Counted from the first letter of the stretch, positions 1 through 8,121 are shown. The stretch is 26,285 bases of DNA from Clostridia bacterium (GCA_017509065.1 JAFWQM010000078.1:1-26285); one strand, 5' to 3'. Notes: generated by a model not told the origin, from the letters alone. Numbers and translations are program-made.

Positions 1-25
1 AAAAACAATCCGGTGGATTGTTTTT
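1..25. terminator. Perfect A/T-flanked hairpin, bidirectional terminator-like
   Basis: Positions 1-11 and 15-25 are perfect reverse complements around a GGT loop. The stem starts with five A and ends with five T, so either strand would give a hairpin followed by a U tract. It could stop the minus-strand efflux operon that ends at 143 as well as an unseen plus-strand gene to the left. Positions 26-59 hold a second GC-rich hairpin (GGGC/GCCC inside GGCC/GGCC). Both may belong to the repeat that follows. Confidence 0.5.
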
Positions 26-59
26 AGCGGAGGCCGGGCGGCAGCCCAGGGCCGAAGGA

Positions 60-138
60 TATTTCAAGGTTGAGTGACGCAGGATGGACCGATTTATCGC
101 CCGCAGATAATTCATGATTTAGTTGGGCGAGCAATAAT
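60..138 (+). repeat. Right half of a dispersed palindromic repeat
   Basis: Positions 60-110 are identical over 51 nt to 26235-26285 at the other end of the window. The copy here continues to 138 and ends in TTGGGCGAGCAATAAT (123-138). That is the exact reverse complement of 26147-26162, so a full element has long inverted ends. The element stops only four bases beyond the stop codon of the adaptor gene (143-145), so it forms the 3' end of that transcript. The left end of this copy differs from the right-hand copy upstream of position 60, so it is a mosaic or truncated copy. Confidence 0.8.
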
Positions 139-142
139 ACCG

Positions 143-1252
143 TTACGGATTCTCTTCTTCTGTCAATGCGTAACCATCAGTTTTCTGAGCGAGCGAGACA
201 ATGGCGTGCGCGCCGTAATACAGGCCGGCAGTGGAGGTGGGCGTGATCGTGACCATATAGCTCGCCTCATCCGTTTCACTGTCAGCAGACGCTTCCCCGA
301 TCCGCGAGATGGATTCGATCGTGCCGCGCACCGTGATAGCGCCGTTATTCAGGTAAAAAAACTCGGCAGTTACGGCGTCGCCCTGGCGCAGATACGCAAC
401 GTCGGATTCGGAAACAGGCGCCTGAATACGGAGGGCTTCGTCCGGATAGATCGAGGCCACCGCGCCTCCTGCGGAAATGGCATTGCCTTTGCTGACATTC
501 AGGGAAACGATGGTTCCCTTGACGGGGCAAAGAATTGCGGTAAGATTGACCCCCGCGCCCTGGTAATCGCCGTCCAGCGTTTCAAACAGCACATCGCCTT
601 TTTTGACCTTCGCGCCGTCCTCCACGGCATACGCCGCAATCACGCCCTCGGCGGTATACGCTACCGGATCGACCAGCGAGACGGAGCCTTTGCCCAGCCG
701 CGTGGCGGGGATGAAGTTGGGGTCGCGGTACACGTTCGCGGTATCGTTCTTATCAAACAGCCCGGAGGACAGCACCACCGTGAAGCTGCCGCCTGATACG
801 CTCGTCACCGTGCCGGTTCCGGTATGGTTCATGTTTTCCACGGCGCGGAGATACACCGTCGTTCCGGGATGAACGAATTTGTTATCTTCCGCCGCGTCCG
901 CGGTCTTGGTGGAAGCCTGCACGATGTATGGAGTGAGCGGCTCGATATACGCCACCGCGCCGTACTGCTCCGTGACCATTTCCGCCGTATCGCCGACCTC
1001 GCCGAACAGGCGGACGACGCCGTCTGTTTTGGCATACACTTTTTTGGTCTGAATCAGCGCCAGCGTTTCGCCCGCCTCCACTCTCTGGCCGGGCTGAACC
1101 AGCACAGTATCCACCGTGCCGCCGCGGGCGGAAAGAATCGTTTGCTCGCCCACGTTCACCACCGTGCCGTTCAGCGACAGGGACGCGGCAAAGGCGGAGG
1201 GAACCGTCAGCACAAGGGAAAACACCAGCATCAGGGCAAACAGTTTTTTCAT
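143..1252 (-). CDS. Secreted HlyD-like efflux adaptor (second adaptor of the operon)
   Basis: 369 residues. Residues 1-22 are a signal peptide ending in SAFA. Two biotinyl/lipoyl-like beta segments follow, each with the V-x-x-G-x-x-V-x-x-G pattern, at about residues 45-85 and 200-265. A beta-barrel-like region around 270-355 comes next. This is the architecture of periplasmic or extracytoplasmic adaptors that work with MacB-type ABC transporters; no lipobox Cys or membrane anchor is visible apart from the signal peptide. It is the last gene of a minus-strand operon, 18 nt after the permease stop, with an AAGGAAG ribosome site. The substrate is unknown. The adaptor fold is fairly certain; the pairing with the upstream transporter is inferred from position. 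Confidence 0.8.
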   Translation of the reverse strand: MKKLFALMLVFSLVLTVPSAFAASLSLNGTVVNVGEQTILSARGGTVDTVLVQPGQRVEAGETLALIQTKKVYAKTDGVVRLFGEVGDTAEMVTEQYGAVAYIEPLTPYIVQASTKTADAAEDNKFVHPGTTVYLRAVENMNHTGTGTVTSVSGGSFTVVLSSGLFDKNDTANVYRDPNFIPATRLGKGSVSLVDPVAYTAEGVIAAYAVEDGAKVKKGDVLFETLDGDYQGAGVNLTAILCPVKGTIVSLNVSKGNAISAGGAVASIYPDEALRIQAPVSESDVAYLRQGDAVTAEFFYLNNGAITVRGTIESISRIGEASADSETDEASYMVTITPTSTAGLYYGAHAIVSLAQKTDGYALTEEENP

Positions 1253-1270
1253 GATCCTGCACTTCCTTTT

Positions 1271-2482
1271 TTACATCGCGCGCAGCGCGTCAATTGGGTT
1301 CAGTTTGCTGGCTTTCCGAGCGGGCGCCCAGCCGAAGATGATGCCGACGGCTGCGGAAAAGCCCACGCCCAGCAGGATAGCGCCGGGGGAAATCACAAAG
1401 GCCATGCCGGTCACCTGACAGAGCGTGAAGGACAGGCTCAGCCCGAACACCACGCCCAGCAGTCCGCCGATCATGGACAGGAGGAATGATTCCATTAAGA
1501 ACTGCAGCTGAATCTGCCAGGGGATGGCCCCGAGCGCTTTTTTCAGGCCGATTTCCATGGTGCGCTCGGTCACGGTGGTGAGCATCATGTTCATGATGCC
1601 GATGCCGCCGACCACCAGGGCGATGGACGCGATGCCCGCAAGCAGGGTGCTGACCATGGACAGCATGGTGTTCATGGTGTCCTCGATGCCGCTCATGGTG
1701 GTCACGGTGAAGCAGTCCTCCTCAAAGCTGAACATCCTGTCCATGGTTTCGGTAATGGTTTCCGAGGCTTTCTCGGAATCCGTTCCTTCCGTCAGATAGA
1801 CCGTGAAGGACGTGACCACGTTGGCGTCGTTCATCTTGAGGGCTGTGGTGTAGGGGATCAGCACGCTGGGTGTGCCGGACATCATGTTCATGACACTGCC
1901 GGTCTCGCTTTCCGACAGGATGCCGATCACCAGGAAGGGAACGCCGTCGATGTACATGGTTTCACCGACGGGATCGACGCCGTAAAACAATTCCTCCATG
2001 ATGCTGTGATTGATCAGGCAAACGAAGGTGCGGCTGGCTTCGTCGGTTGGGTGGATGCTTCTCCCCCGCTCCACCGCGCCGTCCGTTTTGGTAAAGTAAA
2101 AATAATTCTTTCCGGAGATGGAAACGTTGGTTTTGTATTTCCCCGCTTTCGATAAGCGGCTGCGCAGGGTCACGTTGGGGGTGATGCCCTCCACCGCGTC
2201 CAGCTCCGTCAACTCCTCCAAATCCTCAGTGCTCATGCCGGATTTCAAATCGCTGCCGGTGACGGACACGGACAGGGTGCCCGCTCCCATGCTCATAAAG
2301 GAAGAGGACAGGGTGCCCGAAAACCCCGATACCGTGGTGATCAGCGCGATCACCGCCGTGACGCCGATCAGGATGCCCAGCACCGTCAGGAAGGAACGCA
2401 CGCGGTTGCTCAGGATATTGCTCAGGGACATGGTGAAGCATTCGCCCAGCATCATCAGGTTTTTGCGGAAGTTTTTAAGCAT
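1271..2482 (-). CDS. MacB/FtsX-type ABC transporter permease
   Basis: 403 residues, the usual length for a MacB-like permease. The layout is one N-terminal membrane segment (about 25-55, after S-N-x-x-S-N-R-V-R-S-F-L-T), a large extracytoplasmic MacB_PCD-like domain (about 60-270), then three membrane segments near 280-305, 325-350 and 365-390. The C terminus has the R-K-A-S-K-L-N-P-I-D-A-L-R ending typical of the FtsX/MacB family. The start has a strong GGAAGGAGGG site and overlaps the ATPase gene by 8 nt, so the two are translationally coupled. Family members work by mechanotransmission and commonly export peptides, antimicrobials or lipids. The substrate here cannot be read from sequence. 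Confidence 0.92.
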   Translation of the reverse strand: MLKNFRKNLMMLGECFTMSLSNILSNRVRSFLTVLGILIGVTAVIALITTVSGFSGTLSSSFMSMGAGTLSVSVTGSDLKSGMSTEDLEELTELDAVEGITPNVTLRSRLSKAGKYKTNVSISGKNYFYFTKTDGAVERGRSIHPTDEASRTFVCLINHSIMEELFYGVDPVGETMYIDGVPFLVIGILSESETGSVMNMMSGTPSVLIPYTTALKMNDANVVTSFTVYLTEGTDSEKASETITETMDRMFSFEEDCFTVTTMSGIEDTMNTMLSMVSTLLAGIASIALVVGGIGIMNMMLTTVTERTMEIGLKKALGAIPWQIQLQFLMESFLLSMIGGLLGVVFGLSLSFTLCQVTGMAFVISPGAILLGVGFSAAVGIIFGWAPARKASKLNPIDALRAM

Positions 2483-3185
2483 AGCTCCCTCCTTCCGATG
2501 ATGTGAGACCGCCTTCGCTCAGCTCCCCGTCGATGATGTGCACCACCCGGCGGGCATAGGAGGCGATGTTGATATCATGGGTGATCATCACCACAGTGAG
2601 GCCTTCCGCGTTCAGTTCCTGAAACAGAGCCATCACCTGCCTGCCGGTCTTTTGATCCAGCGCGCCGGTGGGCTCATCAGCCAGCAGCAACGACGGATTG
2701 CCAACCAGTGCCCGCGCGATGGCAACGCGCTGCTGCTGGCCGCCTGAAAGCTGGTTGGGGTAATGCTCCATGCGGTCCTGCAGGCCCACGCGCTCCAGCA
2801 TTTCCTGCGCCCTGCGCTTCCGTTCCCGATGCGGAACGCCAGCGTAAATCAGCGGGAGCTCCACATTTTTCTGGGCGGTGAGCCGAGGCAGCAATTGGGA
2901 GTTCTGGAACACAAAGCCGATCTCCCGCGAGCGGATATCCGCCAGCTCCGCTTCCGTCAGTTCTTCGATGACCTGCCCGTTCAGCATATAGTCGCCTGAT
3001 GTGGGGGTGTCCAGGCACCCGATGATATTCATCAGCGTGCTTTTCCCACTGCCGGACGGGCCCAGGATGGACAGGTATTCCCCCCTGAGAACCGTCAGGC
3101 GGATGTTTTTCAGGATATGCGCCTGTTCGTCGCCCATGGTATAAAACTTGTTGATGCCCCGCATGGAGAACAGGATTTCTGCCAT
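2475..3185 (-). CDS. MacB-type ABC transporter ATP-binding protein
   Basis: 236 residues, the normal size for a LolD/MacB-type nucleotide-binding subunit. Walker [10 protein letters not shown] is at residues 42-50, the signature LSGGQ at 146-150, Walker B LLLADE at 166-171 followed by P-T-G-A-L-D, and the switch His lies in MITHD near the C terminus. The FQ Q-loop (FVFQ) is at 91-94. All catalytic residues are present. Its ATG overlaps the stop of the upstream adaptor by one base (TAATG), and its own end overlaps the permease start. This is tight coupling of adaptor, ATPase and permease. Confidence 0.95.
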   Translation of the reverse strand: MAEILFSMRGINKFYTMGDEQAHILKNIRLTVLRGEYLSILGPSGSGKSTLMNIIGCLDTPTSGDYMLNGQVIEELTEAELADIRSREIGFVFQNSQLLPRLTAQKNVELPLIYAGVPHRERKRRAQEMLERVGLQDRMEHYPNQLSGGQQQRVAIARALVGNPSLLLADEPTGALDQKTGRQVMALFQELNAEGLTVVMITHDINIASYARRVVHIIDGELSEGGLTSSEGGSYA

Positions 3186-4267
3186 TATCGCCCACCGCCG
3201 TTTCCGAAGGAGGGCTGACGGTTGGTGTTCGTGCCTGGCGACCAGTTGGAGTTGGTATTCGTGTTGGTGCGGTTCGTATTCTGGTTGAAGTTGCGCGAAC
3301 CGCCCGTGCCGTTGACCCGCTGGGTGCCAAAGAGACTGGTGAGCATACTGGCGAGGCTCTGGTCCGTTTCCTTAACTTCCTTGTAAACGGAATCCCCCGC
3401 GCGTAGGCCGGACTTGATTTCAACATAGTTGCCGTTGCTCACGCCCGTCGTGACCGGCGTTTCCGCCATTTCGCCCTGGCTGTTCATCGTATAGACCACG
3501 GCCTGGTTGCGCTCGTTGAAGCTGAGCGCTTCCTCCCGCAGCACCACCACGTCGGCGGCCTCCTCCTGCGGCACGGTCACCGTGACCTGCATGCCGGGAT
3601 AAACGCCGTCGGCCACGTCCACGTAGGCCGTGGCGGTATAATAAGCGACGGAGCCCGTAGAGGAAGATACATAGTTAATGTCCGCAATGCTGGAATCAAA
3701 CACATTCTCCGTGGCTGTGGTGGTCACGCGGCAGGCGTCGCCGATGTGGACGGAGGAAATATCATATTCGTCCACCCGGATGGAGACTTTCATGTGGGTG
3801 AAATCCACAACCTGAACCAACAGGTCCCCGGAGGAAACCTTGTCGCCGATCTGCACAGGAAGCTGGTTGATCCTGCCGTCGAAATCCGCTTCCACGGTCT
3901 GGCCGTTGTTCAGGCGCAGCAGCTGCTCGCCGGTTGTTACATCCTGGCCTTTCTCCACCATCACGGTCTTTACGGTGCCGGAGGATGACGCCGTGTATTC
4001 CGTATTGTTCAGCACCTGCAGTGTGCCGCTGAATGACAGCGCGTTGGAAATGGTGCCGGTAGTGGCGGTATATTCCTGATAGGTGACGGTGTACTGCTGC
4101 CTAAGACGCAGATATGCGAAACCGCCCACGCCGGAAAGCACCAAAAGAATCAACAGGAACGTGACGATTTTTTTGACGATCTTCTTCTTTTTCTTTTGCT
4201 TTTTGGGTTTGCTCTGACGCGCGTCGGCTGAGCGCTGAATCCTTTGGCTGTAAGCTTCCTGCTCCAT
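3185..4267 (-). CDS. Membrane-anchored HlyD/MacA-like efflux adaptor with Asn-rich tail
   Basis: 360 residues from the start chosen here. A GGAGG at 4273-4277 sits 5 nt before the ATG at 4267; an upstream in-frame ATG at 4279 would place that site inside the gene, so 4267 is preferred. A Lys-rich cytoplasmic stretch (about residues 18-33) precedes a single membrane anchor (about 35-55). Next come lipoyl-like segments (about 90-155), a beta-barrel and a membrane-proximal domain. The last 40 residues or so are a low-complexity N/T/G-rich tail, unusual for the family and perhaps a flexible wall-facing linker. It is the first gene of the efflux operon. MacA-like function is inferred from domain order and neighbours. 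Confidence 0.88.
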   Translation of the reverse strand: MEQEAYSQRIQRSADARQSKPKKQKKKKKIVKKIVTFLLILLVLSGVGGFAYLRLRQQYTVTYQEYTATTGTISNALSFSGTLQVLNNTEYTASSSGTVKTVMVEKGQDVTTGEQLLRLNNGQTVEADFDGRINQLPVQIGDKVSSGDLLVQVVDFTHMKVSIRVDEYDISSVHIGDACRVTTTATENVFDSSIADINYVSSSTGSVAYYTATAYVDVADGVYPGMQVTVTVPQEEAADVVVLREEALSFNERNQAVVYTMNSQGEMAETPVTTGVSNGNYVEIKSGLRAGDSVYKEVKETDQSLASMLTSLFGTQRVNGTGGSRNFNQNTNRTNTNTNSNWSPGTNTNRQPSFGNGGGR

Positions 4268-4365
4268 CATGACCTCCATTCAAACACATAAGAAAGCAAT
4301 CCTGCAAAACCATCTTCTGCAAGCCTCCATTTTTAATTCTATCATACAATCCTTAAATGAAACTT

Positions 4366-4395
4366 AAAAAACCCGGCGTCCGGAAAAAAGCCGGG
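4366..4395 (-). terminator. Terminator-like hairpin in the leader of the efflux operon
   Basis: CCCGGC (4372-4377) pairs with GCCGGG (4390-4395). On the minus strand the stem is followed by six U. No minus-strand gene ends here, because the neighbour upstream (4527) reads the other way. It therefore lies upstream of the efflux operon and could be a leader attenuator, a block to stray antisense transcription, or chance. The loop is 12 nt and the stem only 6 bp, so it is moderate at best. A TATGAT and a TAGAAT box lie between it and the operon, without a convincing -35 element. Confidence 0.35.
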
Positions 4396-4466
4396 GAAGA
4401 CTGCCGCTGCGCGGCGCTTGTTTCCCATTTTCATGAAAAAACATGGCCGCAATGCATATGAACCGA

Positions 4467-4496
4467 TTGACGGAGCCCCTTAAAAAGTGGTACTAT
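4467..4496 (+). promoter_or_regulatory. Sigma-A-type promoter for the DUF4956-VTC pair
   Basis: TTGACG (4467-4472), an 18-bp spacer and TACTAT (4491-4496), about 30 bp before the ATG at 4527. A GAGGAGG ribosome site follows at 4510-4516. Confidence 0.5.
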
Positions 4497-4526
4497 ATAT
4501 ACAGCAAATGAGGAGGATGAACCGAA

Positions 4527-5234
4527 ATGAACGGAAACCTGACCTTTAGTGACATCGCCCACGGCTCCACCTTCGCGGACTGGTTTGCCGATCAGCTTTC
4601 CAATTTTACCCCGTTCAACGTGGTCGTCGCGCTGGTGGTGGCGCTGGCGGCGGGGCTGATTATCGCTGCCGTGTACAAGGCTACTTACCGCGGAGTGCTT
4701 TATTCCCCGTCCTTTACGCTCACGCTGATCCTGCTTTGTCTGGTGACCACGCCCGTGGTCATGGCCATCGGCAGCAACGTGGCGCTTTCCATGGGCATGG
4801 TAGGCGCGCTGTCGATCGTGCGTTTCCGTACCGCGGTGAAAGACCCGCTGGACACCGCTTATATGTTCTGGTCCATCACCATGGGCATCCTGGTAGGCTC
4901 CAACGCCTATGTGATTGCTATCGTGGCGCTGCTGGGCATCGGCGGTATCCTGCTGGCCATTTCCTTCTTCCGCCTGCGCACGCCCAACTCCTATCTGCTG
5001 GTGCTGCACTATGACGAATCGGTTCAGCTTGACATTGACAACCGCCTCAGGCAGCGGCTGAGGAACTATCGCCTGCGCTCCAAGACCGTCACCAAGACCG
5101 CCACGAAGAACAGCGCTGAGATGACGGTGGAGGTGCGGCTTGAGCGGCAGACCAACATCGTGTCCGAAATGCTGGAAGTCCAGGGCGTTTACGACGCCAC
5201 GCTGGTGGCCTGCCAGACCGAAGCGGGGGCGTAA
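4527..5234 (+). CDS. DUF4956 family membrane protein
   Basis: 235 residues. Hydrophobic segments lie at about 30-50, 62-85 and 110-150, and the family hallmark GMVGALSIVRFRTAVKDP starts near residue 90. The C-terminal half (about 155-235) is soluble, charged and ACT-like in pattern. DUF4956 proteins occur next to VTC-type polyphosphate polymerases in many bacteria, and that is the arrangement here: the next gene starts 3 nt after this stop. A plausible role is a membrane partner or channel for the polymerase, by analogy with the membrane subunits of eukaryotic VTC. That role is inference; the family has no settled biochemical function that I know of. Confidence 0.88.
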   Translation: MNGNLTFSDIAHGSTFADWFADQLSNFTPFNVVVALVVALAAGLIIAAVYKATYRGVLYSPSFTLTLILLCLVTTPVVMAIGSNVALSMGMVGALSIVRFRTAVKDPLDTAYMFWSITMGILVGSNAYVIAIVALLGIGGILLAISFFRLRTPNSYLLVLHYDESVQLDIDNRLRQRLRNYRLRSKTVTKTATKNSAEMTVEVRLERQTNIVSEMLEVQGVYDATLVACQTEAGA

Positions 5235-5237
5235 CCG

Positions 5238-5939
5238 ATGGCTCTTCCCCTTCGCCATGAGTTAAAGTTTCTCATCACGCGCACCCAGCTGGAAGTGCTG
5301 CGGCGGACGGTCGGCCATGTGCTGAGGCCCGACCCGAACGCCGCCCGCAACGGCGGGAGCTATCATATCCGCTCCCTGTACTTTGACACGGTGTTTGACG
5401 ACGCGCTGTACGATAAAATCGCGGGCGTCAAGGACCGCGACAAATACCGCATCCGCATCTACAACCTCACCGACAAAAACATCTTCATGGAATGCAAGAC
5501 CAAAGTGGGCAGCCTGATTTCCAAGCGCTCCGCGAAAATCAGCCGCGACCTGGCCGACCAGCTGATCGCCGCTGACCCCACGGGCCTGGAATACACCCAG
5601 AGCGGGCTGCTCAGGGATGTGTACCGGGAAATGCGCACGCGTCTGCTGCATCCCGTGGTGATCGTGGACTACGAGCGGGAAGCCTACATCCACTCCGCTG
5701 AGGAAGTGCGCATTACGTTCGACATGCGGGTGCGCAGCGGGCTGAACAGCATCGACATGTTTAACCCCGACGTTCCCACGGTGCCGGTGCTGCGCCACGA
5801 TGAAACCATCCTGGAAGTGAAGTACAACCGCGTTTTACCCCCCTATATCCGGGACGTGCTGTCCTGGGCCTGCCCCGAAGCCGTGCAGACCGCGGTGAGC
5901 AAGTATACGATATGCAGGCAGTTTGAGGGGAAAGAGTAA
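5238..5939 (+). CDS. VTC-domain polyphosphate polymerase-like protein
   Basis: 233 residues, a single soluble VTC (triphosphate tunnel) domain. Conserved basic and acidic tunnel residues are visible: R6/E8/K10 at the start (R-H-E-L-K), S46-L-Y-F-D50, K69/R71/R73 (K-Y-R-I-R-I-Y), E85/K87 (M-E-C-K), R147 (Y-E-R), E193/K195 (L-E-V-K-Y-N) and K222 (S-K-Y). In the eukaryotic Vtc4 catalytic domain such residues bind phosphate and Mn2+ and polymerise ATP gamma-phosphate into polyphosphate. No SPX domain is present, as usual for bacterial members. It is co-transcribed with the DUF4956 gene. A CotH-like kinase gene often found with this pair is absent from the window. Confidence 0.9.
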   Translation: MALPLRHELKFLITRTQLEVLRRTVGHVLRPDPNAARNGGSYHIRSLYFDTVFDDALYDKIAGVKDRDKYRIRIYNLTDKNIFMECKTKVGSLISKRSAKISRDLADQLIAADPTGLEYTQSGLLRDVYREMRTRLLHPVVIVDYEREAYIHSAEEVRITFDMRVRSGLNSIDMFNPDVPTVPVLRHDETILEVKYNRVLPPYIRDVLSWACPEAVQTAVSKYTICRQFEGKE

Positions 5940-5944
5940 TGATC

Positions 5945-6070
5945 AGGCAGGAGGTAGGAAGTAGGAGGTAGGAGGTTTGTTTTGTCCAGTGATAAAGCAC
6001 TTCTCCTTGAAGATCGGGTAAGAATATTGTACCCGAAAGCCTCCTCTCTCCTACTTCCTACGTCCTACCT
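5945..6070. repeat. Heptad inverted repeat 1 (126 bp)
   Basis: The left arm 5945-5975 and right arm 6040-6070 are 31 nt each and match at 27 of 31 positions as reverse complements. Each arm is a tandem array of a 7-nt unit, consensus RRGTAGG on the plus strand of the left arm. The 64-nt core contains its own hairpin, TCGGGTA (6014-6020) with TACCCGA (6030-6036). It lies between the VTC gene and the zinc-ribbon gene and would form a long RNA hairpin in a read-through transcript. Two further elements of the same design are at 15106-15196 and 20298-20389. Confidence 0.85.
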
Positions 6071-6090
6071 ATTTGAAAGGAGGCCCCGCC

Positions 6091-7191
6091 ATGACTCAAG
6101 CCGCCGCCCATTACAAGTGCCCCTGCTGCGGCGCTGCGCTCACCTTCGGCGCTCAGAGCCAGCAGCTGGACTGCGCCAGCTGCGGCAATTCCTTCCCGCT
6201 GGAAGCCATCCAGCAGGTTGCCGAAATGGACGTGCAAAACACCACGGACGACCAGATGCAGTGGTATTTTGCCAGCCATTCCGATTTCGACGAAGCGGAA
6301 GCCAGCCATCTGCGCACCTATCGCTGCCAGAACTGCGGCTCCGAAATCGTGGCGGATGAAACCACCGCCGCCACTGAATGCGTTTACTGCGGCAGCCCTT
6401 CCATCCTGCCCGGCGTGCTGTCCGGCGCGTACCGGCCCGACGCGGTGATCCCCTTCCAAAAGAGCAAGAAAGAAGCCATGGACGCCTTGCGGAACCACTG
6501 CAAGGGCAAAAAGCTGCTGCCCAAAACCTTTATCAGCGAAAACCAGATCGAAAAAATCACCGGCGTGTACGAGCCCTTCTGGCTGTTCCAGGCGGATGCG
6601 GAGGGCGACTGCACCTTCAACTGCACCCGCGTCACCGCCCACCGCCAGGGCCAGTACGAGGTGATCAACACCGCCCATTTCCTGGTGCGGCGCGGTGGTG
6701 GCATGAGCTTCAAGCAGGTGCCTGTGGACGGCTCCACCAAAATGGACGACACGCTGATGGAGTCCATCGAGCCCTACGACAGCGACAAGGCCGATGGCTT
6801 CAACGTGGGTTATCTCAGCGGCTATCAGGCCCAGCGCCACGATGTGGAAGCCGCCGACTGCCAGCCCCGCGCGAATGAGCGCATCCGGCAGAGCGTGCTG
6901 TCCACCTTGCGCAACACCGTCATCGGCTATACCAGCGTGACGCCGGTCAACACCCAGGTTCAGCTCGACCACGGCCAGGTGCGCCAGGTGCTCATGCCCG
7001 TGTGGCTGCTCAATACCCGCTGGCAGGGCAAAACCTACACCTTCGCCATGAACGGCCAGACCGGCCAGTTCGTCGGCGACCTGCCAACGGACAACGGCAA
7101 GTTCTGGAAGTATTTGCTGAGCATCGGCCTGGGCTTCGGCGCGGCGGCTTACGGCGTCGCTTACCTGCTGTTTTCGATGGGGGTGCTGTAA
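6091..7191 (+). CDS. TFIIB-type zinc-ribbon membrane protein
   Basis: 366 residues. The ATG at 6091 follows GAAAGGAGG; an upstream TTG at 6073 would overlap that site and is rejected. Two zinc ribbons are visible: C10-P-C-C with C28-A-S-C31 near the N terminus, and a second C-x-x-C pair (R-C-Q-N-C-G ... E-C-V-Y-C-G) near residues 75-100. The middle is a long soluble domain; one hydrophobic segment (about 335-360) ends the protein. Proteins of this build are often annotated as TFIIB-type zinc-ribbon or helicase-like, but no helicase motif is present and the function is unknown. The TPM gene begins 1 nt after its stop, so the two probably act together at the membrane. Confidence 0.85.
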   Translation: MTQAAAHYKCPCCGAALTFGAQSQQLDCASCGNSFPLEAIQQVAEMDVQNTTDDQMQWYFASHSDFDEAEASHLRTYRCQNCGSEIVADETTAATECVYCGSPSILPGVLSGAYRPDAVIPFQKSKKEAMDALRNHCKGKKLLPKTFISENQIEKITGVYEPFWLFQADAEGDCTFNCTRVTAHRQGQYEVINTAHFLVRRGGGMSFKQVPVDGSTKMDDTLMESIEPYDSDKADGFNVGYLSGYQAQRHDVEAADCQPRANERIRQSVLSTLRNTVIGYTSVTPVNTQVQLDHGQVRQVLMPVWLLNTRWQGKTYTFAMNGQTGQFVGDLPTDNGKFWKYLLSIGLGFGAAAYGVAYLLFSMGVL

Positions 7192-7192
7192 G

Positions 7193-7963
7193 ATGAAAAA
7201 AACGCTTGCGGTTTTCCTGCTGCTCCTGCTGCTTGTCATCCCCGCGCTGGCTGAAAACAGCCGCGTGGTGGACGAGGCCGACGTGCTGACCCGGGAGGAA
7301 GAGCAGCGGCTGGAAGAATACATCGCCGGCATCCGGGAAAAGTATCAGTTCGACGTGCTCATTCTGACCATGAACTCCATCGGCGACCGACAAGGTGATT
7401 ACTACGCCGCCGACTATTACGACCATAACGGCTACGGCGAAGGCAAAAACCACGACGGCGTGTGCTTCTTCTATGTTCCCCAGGGCGACCGAAACGGCAA
7501 CACCGTGTTTTTCGTGAAAACCGGCTCGGGCGAGCGCATTTTTACCGCTGATGTGGACGATGAAATCGTTGATCAGATCCGTCCGTATTTCCGGAAGCAG
7601 AACTATGGCGGCGCGATCGCCAAGTACGTGCTGGAAGTGGAAGCCCGGCTGGAATCCAATAAACCCGTCAATCGGGCGAACCGCTTTCTGCCCATATTCC
7701 TGGGCGGCGGCCTGCTGATCGGCGCTGGCGTGGCGCTCTCGTACAAAGCCCAGATGAAGACCGTCCGGCGCAAGTCCGGCGCGTCCTCCTACGTCCGCGA
7801 CGGCTCCTTCCATCTCTCCCGCCAGCAGGATATTTACCTCTACACTACCACCACCCGCCGCCGGATCCAGTCCGACAACAACCGCGGCGGAGGCGGCGGA
7901 AGCCATGGCAGCTTCCACGGCAGCTCAGGCACCCATCATACCAGCAGCAGTTACAAACTATAA
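7193..7963 (+). CDS. TPM-domain membrane protein
   Basis: 256 residues. A signal peptide (1-20, MKKTL then a Leu run ending PALA) precedes a TPM domain at about 24-160 with the typical V-V-D-E-A-D-V-L-T start. A membrane segment follows (about 162-182), then a cytoplasmic basic part and a G/S/H-rich tail. TPM domains occur in the plant photosystem II repair factor TLP18.3 and in many bacterial envelope proteins; acid phosphatase activity has been reported for some, but the bacterial role is unclear. It is coupled to the zinc-ribbon gene (stop, one base, ATG) and followed by a strong terminator, so the two form one transcript. Confidence 0.88.
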   Translation: MKKTLAVFLLLLLLVIPALAENSRVVDEADVLTREEEQRLEEYIAGIREKYQFDVLILTMNSIGDRQGDYYAADYYDHNGYGEGKNHDGVCFFYVPQGDRNGNTVFFVKTGSGERIFTADVDDEIVDQIRPYFRKQNYGGAIAKYVLEVEARLESNKPVNRANRFLPIFLGGGLLIGAGVALSYKAQMKTVRRKSGASSYVRDGSFHLSRQQDIYLYTTTTRRRIQSDNNRGGGGGSHGSFHGSSGTHHTSSSYKL

Positions 7964-7973
7964 ATCCTTTTCT

Positions 7974-8007
7974 ATAATCCTCCCGTCACGGAGGATTATT
8001 TTGTTTT
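7974..8007 (+). terminator. Intrinsic terminator after the zinc-ribbon/TPM pair
   Basis: A perfect 10-bp stem (7974-7983 with 7990-7999) and a 6-nt loop, followed by a T-rich run (TTTGTTTT). It begins 11 nt after the TPM stop codon. Confidence 0.88.
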
Positions 8008-8021
8008 CTTTCAAACAGTTC

Positions 8022-8050
8022 TTGTTCCGCGGGGAAAAATCTGATATAAT
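8022..8050 (+). promoter_or_regulatory. Promoter of the AI-2E transporter gene
   Basis: TTGTTC (8022-8027), a 17-bp spacer and a perfect TATAAT (8045-8050), 72 bp before the ATG and just after the previous terminator. Confidence 0.8.
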
Positions 8051-8121
8051 AAAGCGGGATTGAAAACGGGAAACGAAAAAAAGCTTTCCAACTGCACGGC
8101 AGGCCAGACGGGAGGAATACC

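Noticed and set aside
4431..5258. 275-codon minus-strand frame opposite the DUF4956 gene
   Set aside because: Low-complexity His/Arg/Gln-rich translation, no ribosome site, and the plus strand carries a conserved family motif.
5945..6070. CRISPR array
   Set aside because: The units are 7 nt, contiguous and without spacers, and the arms are inverted rather than direct.
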